Source: Burkholderia sp. HI2500 (GTDB lineage Bacteria; Pseudomonadota; Gammaproteobacteria; Burkholderiales; Burkholderiaceae). From it: a stretch of 64,000 nucleotides of DNA. The notes below the pieces were generated by a model. The model was not told where the DNA came from. It made no database searches and saw only the letters and a program-made list of their open reading frames with translations. The position numbers and the translations under genes are program-made. The stretch is from positions 1,798,001-1,862,000 of the forward strand of contig NZ_NKFL01000004.1 of the NCBI RefSeq assembly GCF_002223055.1, read 5' to 3'. Positions 56,389 through 64,000 of this stretch are shown here, in pieces. Position 1 is the stretch's first letter. Each line of letters begins with the position of its first letter.

Positions 56389-57180
56389 TCAGACGGTGTG
56401 TATGTGCGGTTGCGGCAAATTCGGCACCGGTTCCGCCTGATCCCCGTCCGGCGGGCTGAAGCGGGCGAACGCGCCGTCGTAGCGCTTCGGCAGCGGGCGC
56501 GCGTAGTCGCCGCGCTTCGCGGTCGCGAGGCGCAACGCGACGAGCGCCTCGGCCCACTTGACGGCCGCCGTGACGCCCTCGACCACCGGCGCGCCGATCT
56601 GCTGCTCGATCTCGTGCGCGAACTCGGCCATCCCCGCGCAACCGAGCACGATCGCGTCGGCGCCGTCCTCATCGAGCGCGCGCCGGCATTCGTCGACGAT
56701 GATCCGGCGCGCGGCCGAGCCCGGCCGGTCGAGCTCGAGCACCGCGACGTCGGTCGCGCGCACGTTGCGGCAGAACCGTTTCATCCCGTAGCGCTCGGCG
56801 AGATGCCACGCCATCCCGCAGGTGCGCGCGAGCGTCGTGACGACCGAGAAGCCCGGCGCGAGCACGCTCGCCGCATGCATCGCGGCCTCGGCAATGCCGA
56901 TCACCGGCCCGCGCGCGAGCTCGCGCGCCGCGTACAGGCCCGGATCGCCGAAGCACGCGATCACGTACGCATCGCAGCCGTCGCGCTCGCCCTGCACGAT
57001 CTCGGCGAGCAGCCCCGGCGTCGCCAGTGCCTCGTCGTAATACCCTTCGATCGACGGCGGCCCCATCGGCGGGCTCACCGCGACGATCTCCGTGCCGGCG
57101 GCCGCGACCTCACGCGCGCAGCGGCCCATCGCGTCGGTCATCCGCTGGGTCGTATTCGGATTGATCAGTCGGATCTTCAT
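56389..57180 (-). CDS. Allantoin racemase (Asp/Glu/hydantoin racemase family)
   Basis: 263-aa cofactor-independent racemase, HpxA-like. Conserved segments are the N-terminal IRLINPNTTQRMTDAM, the first catalytic Cys in AYVIACFGDPGLYAAREL and the second in AIVLGCAGMAEFAHE. Its place between the NCS1 permease and allantoinase supports allantoin as the substrate, letting both enantiomers enter the pathway. The last 40 residues are low-complexity. Confidence 0.88.
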   Translation of the reverse strand: MKIRLINPNTTQRMTDAMGRCAREVAAAGTEIVAVSPPMGPPSIEGYYDEALATPGLLAEIVQGERDGCDAYVIACFGDPGLYAARELARGPVIGIAEAAMHAASVLAPGFSVVTTLARTCGMAWHLAERYGMKRFCRNVRATDVAVLELDRPGSAARRIIVDECRRALDEDGADAIVLGCAGMAEFAHEIEQQIGAPVVEGVTAAVKWAEALVALRLATAKRGDYARPLPKRYDGAFARFSPPDGDQAEPVPNLPQPHIHTV

Positions 57181-57190
57181 CGCATGCTCC

Positions 57191-58675
57191 TCAGGCCTTC
57201 GCGCTCACGAGCAGCCGGTAGAACACGAAGCCGAGCCCGGCGCCGATGAACCACGAGAAGTTCGCGACGCCCTGCCAGCCCGGCACCATCACGCAGACGA
57301 TCGCGATCACCGCGGCCGGCAACAGCGCGGCCAGCGCGCGACGGTTCACGCCGCCCGTGTACCAGTACGTGCCGCTTTCCGACATCGTGTACAGGTCGTC
57401 GCGCACGAGCCGGCCGCGCTTGACGAGGTAGAAGTCGGCGATCAGCACGCCGTACAGCGGGCCGATGAACGCGCCGAGCACGTCGAGCGTGTAGTGGATC
57501 ACGGCCGGGTTGTTGAACAGGTTCCACGGCGTGATGAAGATCGACGCGACGGCGGCGAGCATCCCGCCCGCGCGCCAGCTGATCAGGCGCGGCGCGACGT
57601 TCGAGAAGTCGAACGCAGGTGACACGAAGTTCGCGACGATGTTGATGCCGATCGTCGCGATCGTGAAGGTCAGCGCACCGAGGATCACCGCGGTCGGATG
57701 GTCGATGCGCCCGACCGTCTCGACGGGGTCGGTGATGAGTTCGCCGAACACCGGCAGCGTCGCGGCCGTCGTGATCACCGTGACGAGCGAGAACGCGAGG
57801 AAGTTGACCGGCAGCCCCCAGAAATTGCCGCGCTTCACTTCGCCGAACGAGCGGCAGTAGCGCGAGAAATCGCCGAAGTTCAGCATCGGTCCGGAGAAGT
57901 ACGACACCACCAGCGACACCGCCGTGATCATCACCGGAATCACTTCCGCGCCGTGGTACTTCACGCCGCCGAGGTTGAGGCCGATGTTGCGCCAGCCCGC
58001 GCGCCACACCATGTAGCCGGCGAGGATGAACATCACGACGTAGACGGCCGGCCCCGCGAAGTCGATGAACTTCTTGATCGTCTCCATCCCGTTCCAGAAC
58101 ACCAACGCCTGGAGCACCCACAGCAGCATGAAGCCGGCCCAGCCGACTGCCGACAGCCCGAGGAAGCCGTGGCGATGCACGTCCGCGTATGGCAGCCATT
58201 GCGGGAAGAATTTCAGCACGACGATCACCAGCGCGCTAGACGCGAGATAGGTCTGGATCCCGTACCACGCGATCGCGATCAGCCCGCGAATCACGGCCGG
58301 CACGTTCGCGCCGAGCACGCCAAACGTCGCACGGCATGCGACCGGGTACGGCACGCCGATCTGCTGGCTCGGCCGCGCGATCAGGTTGCACAGCAGGTTC
58401 ACGAAGCCGATCCCGACGATCAGCGCGATCAGCACCTGCCAGCTCGTCAGCCCGAGCGCGAACAGGCTGCCCGCGAACACGTAGCCGCCGACGCTGTGCA
58501 CGTCCGACATCCAGAACGCGAAGATGTTGTATGAGCCCCATGTCTGATTTTTCAGGGGTGCCAAATCTTCGTTGTACAAACGTTCGCTGTAACCATTCGG
58601 CAGTGTCGGGTCGCCGCCCTCGCCGCCTTCGTCCGCCGGATAGGCGCTGTCGTGCGCCACACTGAACTGAGCCAT
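57191..58675 (-). CDS. NCS1-family transporter, probable allantoin permease
   Basis: 494-aa inner-membrane nucleobase-cation-symport-1 transporter with about 12 TM segments. Family motifs: LAPLKNQTWGSYNIFAFWMSDVHSVGGYVF (cited as QTWGSYNIFAFWMSDVHSVG) at TM1, CRATFGVLGANVPAVIRGLIAIAWYG-type segment (RATFGVLGANVPAVIR) at TM3, and a C-terminal GPLYGVLIADFYLVKRG. Substrate inferred from the allantoin genes behind it. The start MAQFSVAHDS was chosen over an upstream frame without family support; a GGAG lies near it. Confidence 0.9.
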   Translation of the reverse strand: MAQFSVAHDSAYPADEGGEGGDPTLPNGYSERLYNEDLAPLKNQTWGSYNIFAFWMSDVHSVGGYVFAGSLFALGLTSWQVLIALIVGIGFVNLLCNLIARPSQQIGVPYPVACRATFGVLGANVPAVIRGLIAIAWYGIQTYLASSALVIVVLKFFPQWLPYADVHRHGFLGLSAVGWAGFMLLWVLQALVFWNGMETIKKFIDFAGPAVYVVMFILAGYMVWRAGWRNIGLNLGGVKYHGAEVIPVMITAVSLVVSYFSGPMLNFGDFSRYCRSFGEVKRGNFWGLPVNFLAFSLVTVITTAATLPVFGELITDPVETVGRIDHPTAVILGALTFTIATIGINIVANFVSPAFDFSNVAPRLISWRAGGMLAAVASIFITPWNLFNNPAVIHYTLDVLGAFIGPLYGVLIADFYLVKRGRLVRDDLYTMSESGTYWYTGGVNRRALAALLPAAVIAIVCVMVPGWQGVANFSWFIGAGLGFVFYRLLVSAKA

Positions 58676-58754
58676 GACTTCTCCTTGACGCGGCCGAAAG
58701 GCCGCTCCACCGTCATCGATATCGCTCCGGATCGACGCCCGGAGTCGGACCAGC

Positions 58755-58778
58755 GGCCCGCGGCACACGCCGCGGGCC
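58755..58778 (-). terminator. Perfect hairpin between GntR gene and permease
   Basis: 10-bp stem GGCCCGCGGC (58755-58764), loop ACAC, GCCGCGGGCC (58769-58778). No T-run follows, so it may slow, protect or weakly terminate the transcript leaving the regulator gene. Confidence 0.4.
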
Positions 58779-58825
58779 TGCATTTCGCTCGTTCTTGTGG
58801 CGCGCGGCCGGGTTCGCGTCGCCGC

Positions 58826-59530
58826 TCAGGCGCCGCCGAACACTTCGCGCAAATCGACCTGCCCTTGTGCGGGCCGGTCCAGCATCTTCAGTTCGACATG
58901 CTGCAGGTGGTGCGCCATCAGCGTCACCGCCCGCTTCGGATCGCCGGCCTCCAGCGCACCGAGGATCTCGTCGTGGTCGTCGCACGAGCACGGGCTGCGC
59001 CCGTGCGACTCGTACAGCGCCGACATCAGCGTCGAGCGTGCGACGAGCCCTTCGAGGCACGCGCTGAGCGTCGCATTGCCCATCAGCGTGGCGAGCGCCG
59101 TATGGAATTCGCCCGACAGGCGGATCCAGGCCGCGAAGTCCTGCCGCTGGAACGCCTTGCGTTCCTTCTCGATCAGCGAGGCGACGCCCTTCAGCCGCTT
59201 CGCGCCGGGCCCGGTCGCGAGCCGCTCGACCACGGCGAGCTCGATGATCCGGCGCATCTCGAACACTTCGTGCACGTCCTGCAGCGTCGGGCTCGCGACG
59301 AACGCGCCGCGGTTCGGCTCGAGATCGACCAGCTTGTCGGTCGCGAGCTGCGCGAGCGCCTGGCGGATCGCCCCGCGCTTCACGTTGAACACGTCGCAGA
59401 GCTGCGCCTCCGTCAGCTTCGCGCCCGGCGCGAGCCGATGCTCGAGGATCGCCGTGCGGATCCGCTCGGCGATCGCTTCGGGACTGGCTGCACCGGACGG
59501 GTGGGATTCGGGCTCGTTCATGATCGGCAT
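58826..59530 (-). CDS. GntR-family regulator (FCD subfamily)
   Basis: 234 aa. The N-terminal winged helix has ERIRTAILEHRLAPGAKLTEAQLCDVFNVKRGAIRQALAQL (HTH around LTEAQLCDVFNVKRGAIRQA). The all-helical FCD effector domain follows, with metal/ligand residues in EFHTALATLMGN and DDHDEILGALEAGD. It heads the minus-strand ureide operon and most likely represses it until allantoin or another ureide appears. Two TTGT-NN-ACAA palindromes lie upstream. Confidence 0.9.
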   Translation of the reverse strand: MPIMNEPESHPSGAASPEAIAERIRTAILEHRLAPGAKLTEAQLCDVFNVKRGAIRQALAQLATDKLVDLEPNRGAFVASPTLQDVHEVFEMRRIIELAVVERLATGPGAKRLKGVASLIEKERKAFQRQDFAAWIRLSGEFHTALATLMGNATLSACLEGLVARSTLMSALYESHGRSPCSCDDHDEILGALEAGDPKRAVTLMAHHLQHVELKMLDRPAQGQVDLREVFGGA

Positions 59531-59565
59531 CGTGTGATGATCCTCATCCTAGGGTGGACATAAAG

Positions 59566-59577
59566 ATTGTCAACAAT
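59566..59577. promoter_or_regulatory. Palindrome ATTGT-NN-ACAAT, candidate GntR operator (proximal)
   Basis: Perfect inverted repeat 36 bases before the GntR start codon. It has the same TTGT-NN-ACAA core as the distal site at 59708-59721. Confidence 0.55.
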
Positions 59578-59707
59578 TCTTTTCTAGCATTGCGCACAAT
59601 CGGCGTGCATCGACGCGACCTCGTTCGGTGCATGATGCGTCAAATCCATGCATGACAAGGCCAAGACGTATGACAGACGTGCTTTTCGTCGTATACCCTC
59701 CCCGCCA

Positions 59708-59721
59708 TTTTGTTGACAAAA
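59708..59721. promoter_or_regulatory. Palindrome TTTTGT-NN-ACAAAA, candidate GntR operator (distal)
   Basis: Perfect 6-bp arms with a 2-base spacer; shares the TTGT-NN-ACAA core with 59566-59577, 142 bases away (about 13.5 helical turns). It overlaps a possible -35 on the minus strand. Confidence 0.55.
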
Positions 59722-59793
59722 CTGGTGCAGGATCCGGCGGCGAGCTTGCAGATGTCGACGAAAATACTTGACCGTTAGTTGCGCGCTTACATA

Positions 59794-59828
59794 AAGAAAA
59801 AGGCGGGGAATGAACCGCCCCCGCCTTT
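59794..59828 (-). terminator. Terminator of ldcA
   Basis: 10-bp stem AAAGGCGGGG (59799-59808) with CCCCGCCTTT (59818-59827), followed on the minus strand by TTC and T-runs. Confidence 0.8.
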
Positions 59829-59846
59829 CGACCGACTGCGCCCGCC

Positions 59847-60785
59847 TCAACCGAGGTGCGGATAGTCCGACAAAGTGAGCCGGAAACCGTGCGCATTCGC
59901 GACCAGTTGCGCCTGTGCGCCGAACGGCAACGTCAGCAGGTCGGGCACGTGGCCGAACTGAAGCCCCGTCACGACCGGAATCCCGATCACCGCGCGCACC
60001 TGGTCGATCATCGCCTGCATGTCGTAGCCGTTGTCGTACTCGAACGGCCGCGCACCGGTGAACTGGCCGAGCACGAGCGCCTGCTGGCGCGCGAGCAGCC
60101 CCGACAGATGCAGTTGATAGATCATCCGTTCGATCCGGAACGGCTGCTCGTTGACGTCCTCGATGAACAGGATGCCGCCTTCGATGTCGGGCATGTACGG
60201 CGTGCCGACGAGCGACGTGAGGATCGCGAGGTTGCCGCCCCACAGCGTGCCCGTCACGTTCACGCTCTGCACCTGCGGCGCTTCGGCGATGATCGTCGTG
60301 CTCGGCTGCGTCAGTGTCTGCCAGAAGTGCTGCATCGTGAAGTCGCTCGGCGTTTCCGCGCCGAAATCGGCGGACAGCATCGGGCCGCCGAACGTCTTGA
60401 TGCGCGCCTTCGCGTACAGCGCGAGCTGGAGCGCCGTGAAGTCGCTGTGGCCGACGAGCGCGACCGGCTGGTCACGCAGCCGGCGCTCGAGCCCGCGATA
60501 GTCGAGCCCGTGCAGGATGCGCGCGGCGCCATAGCCGCCGCGCACCGCGAGCGCGATGTCCGGCAGCGGCCGCTCGGGATCGGCAAGACGGTTCAGGTCG
60601 CCTGCCCGTTCGCCGTCGGTACCGCCGAACCGCTGGAAGCGCCGCTGCGTCGCTTCGATGTTCTCGATGCGGTGCTGCGCGGTGCTGAGGCGCTCGAGCG
60701 CGCGATTGATCGCGTCCGGATCGTGCGGATAGCCGGACGGCGCAAGCAGGCGGATGGTGTAGGACGCGGCGGGCTGGAAGGACAT
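59847..60785 (-). CDS. ldcA: LD-carboxypeptidase (muropeptide recycling)
   Basis: 312-aa cytosolic S66 serine peptidase that removes the terminal D-Ala from recycled tetrapeptides. The nucleophilic Ser is in VALVGHSDFTALQLAL, the WGGNLAIL loop is conserved, the catalytic Glu is in FIEDVNEQPFRIERM and the His in GLQFGHVPDLLTLPFG. It follows tadA by 111 bases on the same strand. Confidence 0.92.
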   Translation of the reverse strand: MSFQPAASYTIRLLAPSGYPHDPDAINRALERLSTAQHRIENIEATQRRFQRFGGTDGERAGDLNRLADPERPLPDIALAVRGGYGAARILHGLDYRGLERRLRDQPVALVGHSDFTALQLALYAKARIKTFGGPMLSADFGAETPSDFTMQHFWQTLTQPSTTIIAEAPQVQSVNVTGTLWGGNLAILTSLVGTPYMPDIEGGILFIEDVNEQPFRIERMIYQLHLSGLLARQQALVLGQFTGARPFEYDNGYDMQAMIDQVRAVIGIPVVTGLQFGHVPDLLTLPFGAQAQLVANAHGFRLTLSDYPHLG

Positions 60786-60896
60786 GGCAAAGAGAGGTGT
60801 CGGGTCGTCAAACCTGCTTAGAGGGTCCGAACCGTCTCCGGTTCACGGAACCGTGCCTGCCCGGCTCGCGTCGAGCGGCGGGCGCGGCGGGCGCGC

Positions 60897-61891
<995 letters not shown>

Positions 61892-62173
61892 CAGTCAATC
61901 GGAACAATGCGGCAGGCCGAATTCTAGCAGGGTGACGCGGGTATGACAGGCCCTTCGAATATATGCTCGATATTGTGTTTTTTAGGGGCCGAATCGCAGG
62001 GCATGCGCGCCGATCGGTCTCATTTGCCGCTCTGCTGCGCTGCAGCGGGCTGCGGACCATCTGGACACCGGCAAATGCGACCGGTGCCAGGCCCTGTTTT
62101 TATTTGCGACGATGCGAACCGAACCGCGCCGCCCCAGAAAAACGGACACGGCCCTGCTTCCAATTTTCCTGGT

Positions 62174-63394
62174 TCAGGCAGCCGCCGCTTCCGGCCGCGC
62201 ATTCGCGAAGGGGCGGAACATCATCGCGATCAGGAATGCGCCGAGACCGATCGCAAACGAGCCGAGATACAGCCAGCCGTAGCTGCCGAGCGTATCGACG
62301 ATCAAGCCGCCGGCGACGGGCCCCGCTGCCATCCCCAGACTGCCGGCCATCGCGCAGCCGCCGATCACGGTGCCCATCATCCGCAGCGGGAAGTTCTCGC
62401 GCGCCAGCACCGAATACAGCGGCATCACGCCCGCGTAGATGAAGCCGAACACGACCGCGACCGCGTAGAACCCGTCGAGCGTGCGCACGAAGTAGTACCC
62501 GAGCGCACCCAGCGCCTGCGCAAGCAGCCCGGCTACCAGCATGCGCTTCGCGCCGATACGGTCGCCCAGGATCCCGAACGCGATCCGGCCGCCCATGCCG
62601 GCGAGCCCTTCGACGCTGTAGATCGACACCGCGACGATCAGCGGGATCCCGCACGTCACCGCGTAGCTGACCGTATGGAAGATCGGGCCCGAATGTGTCG
62701 CGCAGCAGAAGAAGTTGGTCAGCAGCAGCACGATGAACTGCGGCGAACGCAGCGCGTCCGCGACCGACATCGCCGCAGGCCCGCCGGCGGGCGCCGGCAC
62801 CGCTGGAGCCGCCTGCGCGCCGTCGAGCGCGGGCGCCCGGCGCACCAGCAGCGACACCGGAATCATCACGACGGCCGCCAGCGTCGCCATCAGCAGCATC
62901 GACGTGCGCCAGTCGCGCACCGACACGAGCCACGCGGCCAGCGGGGCCATCGTCATCGGCGCCATCCCCATGCCGGCCGACACGAGCGACACCGCGAGGC
63001 TGCGGTGCGTGTCGAACCAGCCGGTTACGCACGCCATCATCGGCGCGAATATCGCAGCCGTCGCGCCGCCGACGGCGAGGCCGAACGTGAGCTGGAACGC
63101 GAGCAGCGACGGCGCGCGGCTCGCCAGCGCCAGGCTTGCCGACAACAGGACGGCGCCCGTGATGACGACCGGGCGCGTGCCGATGCGGTCCGACAGGCTG
63201 CCCCATGCCATGCTCGCGAAGGCCATCGCGATGAAGCCGAGCGTCATCGCGCCGGAAATGCCGGTCATCGACCAGCCCGTGTCGCGCGCGATCGCGCGCA
63301 GGAACACCGGCAGCGAAAACATCGCGCCGATCGCGATGCAGCCCATCAGGCCGCCCGCGGCGACGATGACCCAGCGGTATCGGGAATCCGGCAT
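62174..63394 (-). CDS. MFS transporter, OFA/MCT-like
   Basis: 406-aa major facilitator with about 12 TM helices. The first is WVIVAAGGLMGCIAIGAMFS, the loop 2-3 motif is WGSLSDRIGTRPVVITG, and the second-half motif is GRIAFGILGDRIGAKRMLV. The overall pattern resembles oxalate/formate-type or monocarboxylate carriers. AAGGAGG lies nine bases before the ATG, which fixes the start against an upstream frame. It is divergent from the GntR/HutC-type regulator, its likely controller. Substrate unknown. Confidence 0.87.
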   Translation of the reverse strand: MPDSRYRWVIVAAGGLMGCIAIGAMFSLPVFLRAIARDTGWSMTGISGAMTLGFIAMAFASMAWGSLSDRIGTRPVVITGAVLLSASLALASRAPSLLAFQLTFGLAVGGATAAIFAPMMACVTGWFDTHRSLAVSLVSAGMGMAPMTMAPLAAWLVSVRDWRTSMLLMATLAAVVMIPVSLLVRRAPALDGAQAAPAVPAPAGGPAAMSVADALRSPQFIVLLLTNFFCCATHSGPIFHTVSYAVTCGIPLIVAVSIYSVEGLAGMGGRIAFGILGDRIGAKRMLVAGLLAQALGALGYYFVRTLDGFYAVAVVFGFIYAGVMPLYSVLARENFPLRMMGTVIGGCAMAGSLGMAAGPVAGGLIVDTLGSYGWLYLGSFAIGLGAFLIAMMFRPFANARPEAAAA

Positions 63395-63718
63395 GGGGTG
63401 CCTCCTTGTCGTGATGGCGATCCTCGGGAACCGGGTGCCACCTGCTTCGCGCAATGCCCGGTCGACATGGATACGACGGGCGACGCATCGGGAAATCGAC
63501 ATGTGCGGCACACACGCCGACGAATTTTTTCATTGTCGGCCGATCCGCTCGGCCCGCAACGGGCGGAGCGAGCCGACGCTACATGCCGAATGGTCCGTTC
63601 GGCCTGCCCCTTGCCGCCGCGCTTTTCCAGAATCGGAAAGTCGAAATCAGAAATAGTTGGTTGGGCCGCGCGACCCGGCTGACTACACTCGAGCAATCTT
63701 GTCATAACAAGTTGACCG
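63395..63718. other. Divergent region MFS permease / GntR regulator
   Basis: 324 bases holding the palindrome at 63698-63711 and no supported gene. I found no confident sigma-70 promoter pair on either strand. Confidence 0.4.
63698..63711. promoter_or_regulatory. Palindrome CTTGT-N4-ACAAG, HutC-type operator candidate
   Basis: Perfect 5-bp arms with a 4-base spacer, ending seven bases before the regulator ATG. The form matches, as I recall it, the operator of Pseudomonas HutC, a GntR protein of the same subfamily, and its place would block translation-start-proximal transcription (autorepression). Confidence 0.55.
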
Positions 63719-64000
63719 ATGACCTCCCCCAACGTCGTGCCGCTGTCGGCGGCCCCGCTCTACGTGCAGATCAAGGACACGCTGCGCGCACGCATTCTCG
63801 ACGGCACCTATGCGCCGCACAGCCGGATGCCTTCCGAGCACGAACTCTGCGCGATGTTCGACGTCAGCCGCATCACGGTGCGCCAGGCGCTCGGCGATCT
63901 GCAAAAGGAAGGACTGCTGTTCAAGCTGCACGGCAAGGGCACCTTCGTGTCGAAGCCGAAGGCATTCCAGAACGTGACGTCGCTGCAGGGCTTCGCCGAG
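63719..64000 (+). CDS. GntR-family regulator, HutC/UTRA type, 3' truncated
   Basis: The first 94 residues are visible; the gene runs off the window. The winged helix is PLYVQIKDTLRARILDGTYAPHSRMPSEHELCAMFDVSRITVRQALGDL (HTH around SEHELCAMFDVSRITVRQAL), followed by GLLFKLHGKGTFVSKPK and the beginning of a UTRA-type effector domain (VTSLQGFAE). It is probably the regulator of the divergent MFS gene. The ligand cannot be read from this part. Confidence 0.88.
   Translation, partial: MTSPNVVPLSAAPLYVQIKDTLRARILDGTYAPHSRMPSEHELCAMFDVSRITVRQALGDLQKEGLLFKLHGKGTFVSKPKAFQNVTSLQGFAE

Larger units (their letters stand above)
59531..59793 (-). other. Leader and promoter region of the GntR-ureide operon
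   Basis: 263 bases upstream of the GntR start holding both palindromes listed separately. On the minus strand TTGTCA (59713-59718), 18 bases, TATACG (about 59689-59694) could be a promoter whose -35 lies inside the distal palindrome. No gene is supported in this stretch. Confidence 0.4.

Noticed and set aside
58571..58585. TTGTACAA palindrome within the start of the NCS1 permease gene as a third GntR site
   Set aside because: It lacks the 2-base spacer of the two upstream sites and lies inside a conserved coding segment.
59570..59896. A 108-codon minus-strand frame across the GntR operator region
   Set aside because: It runs through the ldcA terminator and both candidate operators and shows no domain.
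61892..62173. Possible small gene between the MFS gene and the DUF1992 gene
   Set aside because: The 60-codon frame has no ribosome site or family features. A short CACCGG/CCGGTG stem is present, but no T-run.

Overview
The window looks like about 64 kb of the large chromosome of a Burkholderia (beta-proteobacterium), most likely the Burkholderia cepacia complex. This is inferred from the very high G+C, the strong third-position GC bias (which opens long antisense frames), and the gene content and order. Examples are tig-clpP-clpX-lon-tRNA-ppiD on one strand, ompR-envZ, ahpC-ahpD, mfd next to ispD-ispF, and a membrane-type urate oxidase. I see no insertion sequence, prophage, CRISPR array or rRNA operon. 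The only trace of possible past integration is a 21-bp duplication of the 3' end of a tRNA-Asp gene.

Positions 1-11.4 kb are housekeeping genes: the end of pgi, a divergent ybbA-like ATPase/tesA pair whose start codons share a CATG, and a minus-strand protein-quality block. That block reads tig, clpP, clpX, lon, tRNA-Val, tRNA-Asp, ppiD, and lon has a good heat-shock (sigma-32) promoter match. 11.8-14.7 kb holds glycerate kinase, a MarR regulator and a PanE-like reductase. 14.8-19.6 kb is a compact accessory module: a LuxR-type regulator divergent from a porin, an MFS permease and a histone-deacetylase-like amidohydrolase, which reads as uptake and hydrolysis of an acylated amine or amide. 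19.7-25 kb contains two small envelope proteins, tRNA-Leu, a degenerate squalene/phytoene-synthase-fold protein, and a DUF1800-DUF1501 pair with one Tat signal. ompR-envZ (with an OmpR-box-like repeat), ahpC-ahpD, ispD-ispF, mfd, argE-like, a PLP dehydratase, mrcA, pspA-like with a TPR membrane protein, and mscL follow up to 42.3 kb.

44.5-59.8 kb is dominated by purine/ureide catabolism. An 8-oxoguanine deaminase feeds urate to PuuD (membrane urate oxidase with a cytochrome c domain) and UraH. A minus-strand GntR-led operon supplies an NCS1 permease, allantoin racemase, PuuE allantoinase, UraD, allantoicase and ureidoglycolate lyase. Together these could convert urate to glyoxylate and urea, and the glycerate kinase near 12 kb could serve the glyoxylate-to-glycerate route. 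A 4-kb amino-compound block (ACT protein, GcvA-like LysR with a class-IV aminotransferase, RidA-like protein with another LysR) sits between the two halves. Two TTGT-NN-ACAA inverted repeats upstream of the GntR gene are candidate operators.

59.8-64 kb holds ldcA, tadA and a DUF1992 gene in one transcription unit. An MFS permease follows, divergent from a GntR/HutC-type regulator that is cut by the window end and is preceded by a CTTGT-N4-ACAAG operator-like palindrome. All functional statements rest on reading motifs and gene order, without database searches.
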